A stretch of DNA of 64,000 bases from NCBI GenBank assembly GCA_014904845.1, contig MU119227.1, positions 62,001 to 126,000 on the forward strand. The letters are read 5' to 3'. Positions 57,784-64,000 of the stretch are shown piece by piece. Source of the stretch: Acephala macrosclerotiorum (Eukaryota; Ascomycota; Leotiomycetes; Helotiales; Mollisiaceae). Positions within the stretch are counted from its first letter, which is position 1; every line of letters begins with the position of its first letter. The notes below the pieces were generated by a model. It was not told the DNA's origin and made no database searches. It was given only the letters and a program-made list of their open reading frames with translations. Both the position numbers and the translations under genes were made by a program.

Positions 57784-59354
57784 CTTCGTGGTTATCTCTG
57801 ATGTCGAATCTGGATATCCGAGGTGCTTTCAGCATCTCAAATAGCGACTCGAGCCCAGGTCGCGCTCGCATTACGCGACGTGTTTGCGCTAACCCAATTT
57901 CGACTCGGCAATCGTCACGATCTGAACCTTAAATCAAAGTCTCACCGCTCGCTCCTGCTCGAAAATTCAGAGAAGCTGCCATCATACAGAGTTTCCTTCG
58001 CTTCAAAGTTTGAATACGGCCTAGGCAGAACCTAATTCGAAATGATAGAAGTTGCAAGTCGTTCATGCAAGGGAGCCAAACAATATCTCTCACCGCTCCA
58101 TACGAAGTCACCTCTCGGACCTATCCAGCTGCGGCCCGAGTCACGTTTCAATACCCAAGCACTAGATGACAGTGCAGCGGTTCTAGTCGTTTCCGAAATT
58201 GCAAAGAAGCTTGAGTCTATGCGGCTATTGGTGATCTCAGCTTTGTTACAAGGGACTTGTGGAAAGGAGAGACATGGCTCTGCCGGAAGATCCTTGTAGA
58301 TTACATACGCAATTGCCTTTTGGGTTTTTCTGTACTTTTTAAAATTGACAGATATTTGACATGTGTCTAGAATCAAAGTAGAATTAGACTTTTAAATAGA
58401 GTCAGATATCGTGCTTCGGAGTATCAAATTGTCTGGAGTGAAAATAACTGTTGTTATGGAAAGCAGAACGAAAAATGATGATGTCGAGACTTTGGAGACA
58501 TGTTCCAACATCTCACGATCAGCCTCTTGTGACGCCAGGCGTCCCTGCAGAATTATACCACCATGCTCGTTTTTTGCGTAACGGTACTTGAGTAACTTAC
58601 AGCACACCATATGGATATGTACATAGATACGGGATTATGCTAGGAGCACAAATTTAGGTACTTGACTGGCCCTATTGGAGGGTCGGTGGAAGCCATGCGG
58701 AAGAAGCTTGATATTCTACGTTAGGAAGACTCTGTTACTTCTGAACCTCCGGATAACTTTGTACTCGCAAGTCAATTTTGTCAATATATGGTCTAATCGA
58801 AGTATCAGACCTAGTGAGACCTTCTTAATCATGTATATATGGCTGAAACTCGGAATGTAATTGCCATGCACAGACACTGTAAAATGCACTAGTGGTGGGG
58901 CAAAGTGCATTGGGTTTACATTCCGCTCCCTTGTCCTTTTGGAGAATGGCTGGAACACTTCGTCATGGCACGGTTCTTGGAGCGCAGAAGATTATCCAGT
59001 CCGTGGACGGGCACTTTATTTTGCGATCATTGACTTCACTCTTTTCTTCACTCGTATCTTTTCTGTGCGTGTAGTGTTCTAATTTGTGCCTCTAGGCCCG
59101 GCCCAACTCACTTCCCATCACTTAATGACCGATTGAGGCTTGCGATTTTGCGCAAGACATCTTCAACATCCCTTCTGCAGAACACTTAACGTTTTCTCAG
59201 GCATCCTCTCTCCGCTGCCCAGCGCGCAATTCGCATCGAAGTTGAGGGATCAAGACATAGAAGTGAGGCACCATTTCTGAGCACAGCAAGCCTTCGATTA
59301 TCGCGCACCCTTCCAACAAACAATATCGATTATCACAACGAACAGCGATACAAA
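57784..59354. other. Intergenic region, no gene seen
   Basis: 1.6 kb between two divergent genes. A minus frame of 114 codons (58032-58376) and a plus frame of 85 codons (58042-58299) overlap each other; neither resembles a known family. Likely promoters plus non-coding DNA. Confidence 0.45.
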
Positions 59355-60968
59355 ATGACTTCCTACCTGCCCACGGCGATCACAAAACCCCTGGCTCGCG
59401 GGACCGACATGCTGCGGGGCGCAATCGGGGGAGTATCCTGGGGTCCAGTACTGTCTGTTTCGAAGGCAGCGGTTACCTCCCTCCTCTCCCGTATAGAGAT
59501 CGGACAATTGATTATAAACGATGAGACGACCGGAGAAAGAACGACACATGGACAGAAAATTGCCAAGGAACACTCCAAGAAGACCAGCGGGGTCAACGGG
59601 GTCAATGGTGCAAAGAAGATCGGAGGGGTTCGCAAGGTAGAGGTTACAGTGAAAAAGGAGGCATTTTGGGTGCGACTTTTTTTGTTTGCAGATATGGGTT
59701 TTGCGGAAGCGTATATGCTGGGCGATTTTGAATGCGCGGACTTGACTGGATTCTTTGAGGTTCATAGACCAAACGCATAGTCCGAGACCAGAATGCTGAC
59801 GGCAAATAGCTCTTCATTTTGAACCGTAGCCAGTTGGCTGATGCGACAACTTTGACCTCGTCCATTGCGGCCACCATCACTGGACTGGCCCGAAGCACCA
59901 ACACATTATCGAACTCCCTATTGAATGTGTCAGCACACTACGACATTAGTAATGAAATGTTTGCTGCGTTTTTGTCGAATGATATGACTTATTCGTGCCC
60001 AATTTGGAAGCTTGCATCGAGCGCAGACGAGGTGGAGGAGACACTGGAGGAGGCCCAGATGACCAAGCTCAATCGCTTCATTGAGGGTGCGCACATAAAG
60101 CCAACAGACCACGTGCTGGAAATCGGAACCGGATGGGGATCATTTGCAATTGAAGCAGTACGGAAGACAGGATGCAGAGTGACTTCATTGACTTTGTCAA
60201 TTGAGCAAAAGGCACTAGCCCAAAAGAGAATTGCAGCGGCTGGATTTCAAGACAGGATTGAAGTGTTGCTCATGGACTACCGAGCACTACCTACGCCGAA
60301 TGTGCTTTATGACAAAGTAGTCTCGATCGAAATGCTCGAGGCTGTTGGGAGAGAGTATCTGGAAACATACTTCGGCTGTATACACCGTGTCCTGAAGATG
60401 GATGGCATTGCCGTTTTCCAGTGTATTACAATGCCAGAAGGGAGGTACGAAGCGTATGCAAGGGGCGAGGATTTCATTCGGAAATATATATTCCCAGGCG
60501 GCCATCTGCCATCCATCGCCCAGCTTGTTGAGAATATCAACAAGGGATCTGAAGGGACCTTGGTGGTGGAGAAAATCGAAAACATTGGTGGCCATTATGC
60601 GAAGACATTACGACTATGGCGCGAGGCGTTCAGCAGAAACTTCGAGTCACGGATCAAGCCAGCTTTGATGATCGAACACGAGGATATGGGTGAAAAAGAG
60701 ATTGAGGTTTTCCGAAAGAAATGGTGAGTGATTCTAAATGGGTATCTCGACTTGCGTAGCATTACTACTCCATGATATATTGTGACATGTACATCGTTCC
60801 CTGCACATCCGTCAGACAGCTCAAACCAAGATGTACTGACCTCGCTACTCTAGGATATACTACTTCGAATACTGCGCTGCTGGCTTTTCCACCAAAACTT
60901 TGGGAGACGTGATCATCACCGCTGGTCGTGAGGGAGCGATGGAGTTGATGGAAGGTATTCCCCTATAG
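59355..60968 (+). CDS. Cyclopropane-fatty-acyl-phospholipid synthase (CFAS) family methyltransferase
   Basis: Three exons (59355-59759, 59810-60723, 60854-60968) encode 477 residues. N-terminal CFAS domain: GQLIINDETTGERTTHGQKI, FWVRLFLFADMGFAEAYMLG, DFECADLTGFFELFILNR. C-terminal SAM-dependent methyltransferase: ISNEMFAAFLSNDMTYSCPI, SAM loop VLEIGTGWGSFAIEA (about residue 236), TSLTLSIEQKALA, VSIEMLEAVGREYLETYFGC, IFPGGHLPSIAQL, and the end YYFEYCAAGFSTKTLGD. The enzyme methylenates unsaturated acyl chains of membrane phospholipids using SAM, stabilising membranes; fungal members probably have bacterial ancestry. Alternative: sphingolipid C9-methyltransferase, which is longer with N-terminal membrane helices absent here. 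The last intron is 130 bp, the longest in the window. Confidence 0.9.
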
Positions 60969-61209
60969 AGAGCGTGTTCCTCATTTGAATTGAGCGACGG
61001 AGTTTGGCTCTGGAGGCTTGGATTTTGACAACATGACCATGATGGCCACGATGATTATAATCGCCTTACACGGCATCCAAAGCTGTTCGAATGTTCCGCC
61101 AGCTTTGCAGGAGACTGTGCTACATAGCGACATTTAGACCATATAGAACTCATTCTTCTTCGCCAAGAGACCTTAGTGATAGCGAAAATTCCTAATCTCA
61201 CAACCTCGC

Positions 61210-62226
61210 TCAGCGTTTTGCTTTCTTCTTTTTCTTAGATTTCGGCTTGGACTTCGAAGATCCATTGGCAATTTGTGGTGGGTATCGTGCAGCATGTTCA
61301 ACGTCGAATCCTGACTTGTGGCGTCTGAAAAGTAGCATGGTCGCTTGTGCATCCTCAATACTCGAATGTTCTCCCTTCTGGATTTCTACACCGAGGATTT
61401 CCTTTGTGAGCTTTCGTAAGCTGGGTGTCCGTCCTGCGCTGTACTTCCTGAACCCCGAATACCTCGACGTGTCTCTGATGTCTCTTTTTGGATGACCCAA
61501 CATCATTGCTGCTAGGTCATTCTTGATGGCGTGTCCCACAACGATTCTGCCCTTCAATATCGCCGCAACCTCCTCTTGGACCTGGTCGAAGTCCCTTGCC
61601 GTGGCCATATTCTTCGGCGACACGCCACTAACATGCGTTCTCCAGTCCGTAACAAATTCCTTTGGCCTAACGAATGAATCGTACACCTGTGTGCCGTGAA
61701 AATTGACAATACTGACTCGGGCCAGCACTGATCTGTCTTCCTCACCACCCACTCCTACCATCTCGCAATCAATTCCCACGTATTTCCCAATCTCCACATC
61801 CCTCACCAACCCTCCGTTTATGTTTTCCAGTCTAGTACCCTTGATAGTAGTATCCTTCAGACCTCCTCTGTAAGCTTCTGCAAGGTCCTTCGCAGAGATA
61901 TCATTGTCCTCCGCCCAGAGTGCTAGAGAAGCAGAGGGGGCGTTGTTGGGTGCTTCGTCTGCTTCGTCTTCTGCGAGTCCTGGTTCTGGTGTCTCCGATA
62001 TCTCTGCACTGAATTCGCTACCCATCTTGACCTTCTTCTTGAGCTGCAGGGCAGGGGGCTTGACGGCTTTGAATGGCTTCGAGTCTAATCGGCGGCGCTT
62101 CGCTGCAATTGTGTTCTGTTGCCTGTCCGTTGGAATTGCCTTTCTTTTTCGCTCGTGTTTATCCTTTGCTTCCTGCTGTAGTGTAGCCTGGAGCTTTTTC
62201 CAATTACTCGAGAGCTCTGGTGCCAT
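61210..62226 (-). CDS. REX4: RNA exonuclease 4
   Basis: Single exon, 338 residues. Basic N-terminus (KHERKRKAIPT, AKRRRLDSK) for nucleolar targeting, then a DEDDh 3'-5' exonuclease: Exo I GIDCEMVGVG (D153, E155), Exo II GRIVVGHAIKNDLAAM (D237), Exo III EHSSIEDAQATMLLF (H287, D292). Ends in Lys-rich SKPKSKKKKKAKR. These features and length fit Rex4, which acts in pre-rRNA processing (ITS1). Start codon MAPELSSNWKKLQ matches the family. Divergent from ESA1 with 233 bp between starts, a plausible shared promoter. Confidence 0.94.
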   Translation of the reverse strand: MAPELSSNWKKLQATLQQEAKDKHERKRKAIPTDRQQNTIAAKRRRLDSKPFKAVKPPALQLKKKVKMGSEFSAEISETPEPGLAEDEADEAPNNAPSASLALWAEDNDISAKDLAEAYRGGLKDTTIKGTRLENINGGLVRDVEIGKYVGIDCEMVGVGGEEDRSVLARVSIVNFHGTQVYDSFVRPKEFVTDWRTHVSGVSPKNMATARDFDQVQEEVAAILKGRIVVGHAIKNDLAAMMLGHPKRDIRDTSRYSGFRKYSAGRTPSLRKLTKEILGVEIQKGEHSSIEDAQATMLLFRRHKSGFDVEHAARYPPQIANGSSKSKPKSKKKKKAKR

Positions 62227-62459
62227 TTCGACGTTGCGGTGCTATCGACGCATCGTTATTTTTCGACGTTTTCTTAAAGGTCCTGGTCGAGGAAGGTAAT
62301 TTTCAGTCATGAAAATTTAGGCGACAAGGCTCGGTCGGGGCTTTTCAACGCTAAAGCCATCGCCAGCCTCGTTTTTGCCCCTCCATCCTCATCAATCACG
62401 ACAGCATCAAAGTCATCGCGCAACAATTCAAAGTCATCAAATAAATCGCGATTTCCATC

Positions 62460-64000
<1,541 letters not shown>

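Overview
The window is nuclear DNA from a filamentous ascomycete (Pezizomycotina, most likely a leotiomycete; the class is a guess from protein flavour). Evidence: genes on both strands split by 43-130 bp introns with GT..CTAAC/CTGAC..AG signals, a fungal NRPS, an APSES factor, a KRE2-type mannosyltransferase, cohesin loader Mis4/Scc2, PAT1 and a two-exon-type tRNA gene. Gene models were built by hand from six-frame reading, splice signals and remembered protein families; no database search was possible.

Layout. 1-2.6 kb: 3' end of a hydroxamate-siderophore-type NRPS. 2.8-6.8 kb: two minus-strand MFS permeases (Dal5/ACS type and FucP type). 6.8-9.8 kb: gene-poor, with a broken SANT/Myb-like remnant and direct repeats. 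9.8-17.4 kb: MBP1-type cell-cycle factor, a LYR (Cup1-like) mitochondrial protein, and a divergent pair of SSAT-like acetyltransferase and FAD amine oxidase. 17.4-21.2 kb: accessory DNA with inverted terminal repeats, a transposon-like fragment and an odd tRNA-Gln(CUG) gene. 21.4-29.5 kb: deoxyhypusine hydroxylase, RNA polymerase I subunit A12.2, cohesin loader. 31-32.4 kb: small RWDD2-like gene, mitochondrial uS12. 34.7-39.4 kb: KRE2/MNT1 mannosyltransferase and PAT1. 40.4-45.3 kb: a decay zone with two clear pseudogenes (SNG1-like membrane protein, linalool dehydratase/isomerase-domain protein) around one intact unknown ORF. 46.8-52.1 kb: a tiny membrane protein, a secreted HNH-type nuclease, an MFS transporter. 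53.1-64 kb: MCM6, a DUF4385-like pseudogene, RNase H2 subunit C, cyclopropane-fatty-acid synthase, REX4, and the 5' part of the MYST acetyltransferase ESA1.

Most genes are unlinked housekeeping functions. Links worth noting: MBP1 encodes the DNA-binding half of MBF, whose ACGCGT site lies just upstream of MCM6; the acetyltransferase/amine oxidase pair could form a polyamine back-conversion module; and repeated CAA/CAG-to-stop or TGG-to-stop lesions in several pseudogenes suggest C:G-to-T:A decay. The strongest anomaly is the tRNA-Gln gene, which carries both a normal anticodon-loop intron and a 53-nt D-loop insertion that looks like a spliceosomal intron.
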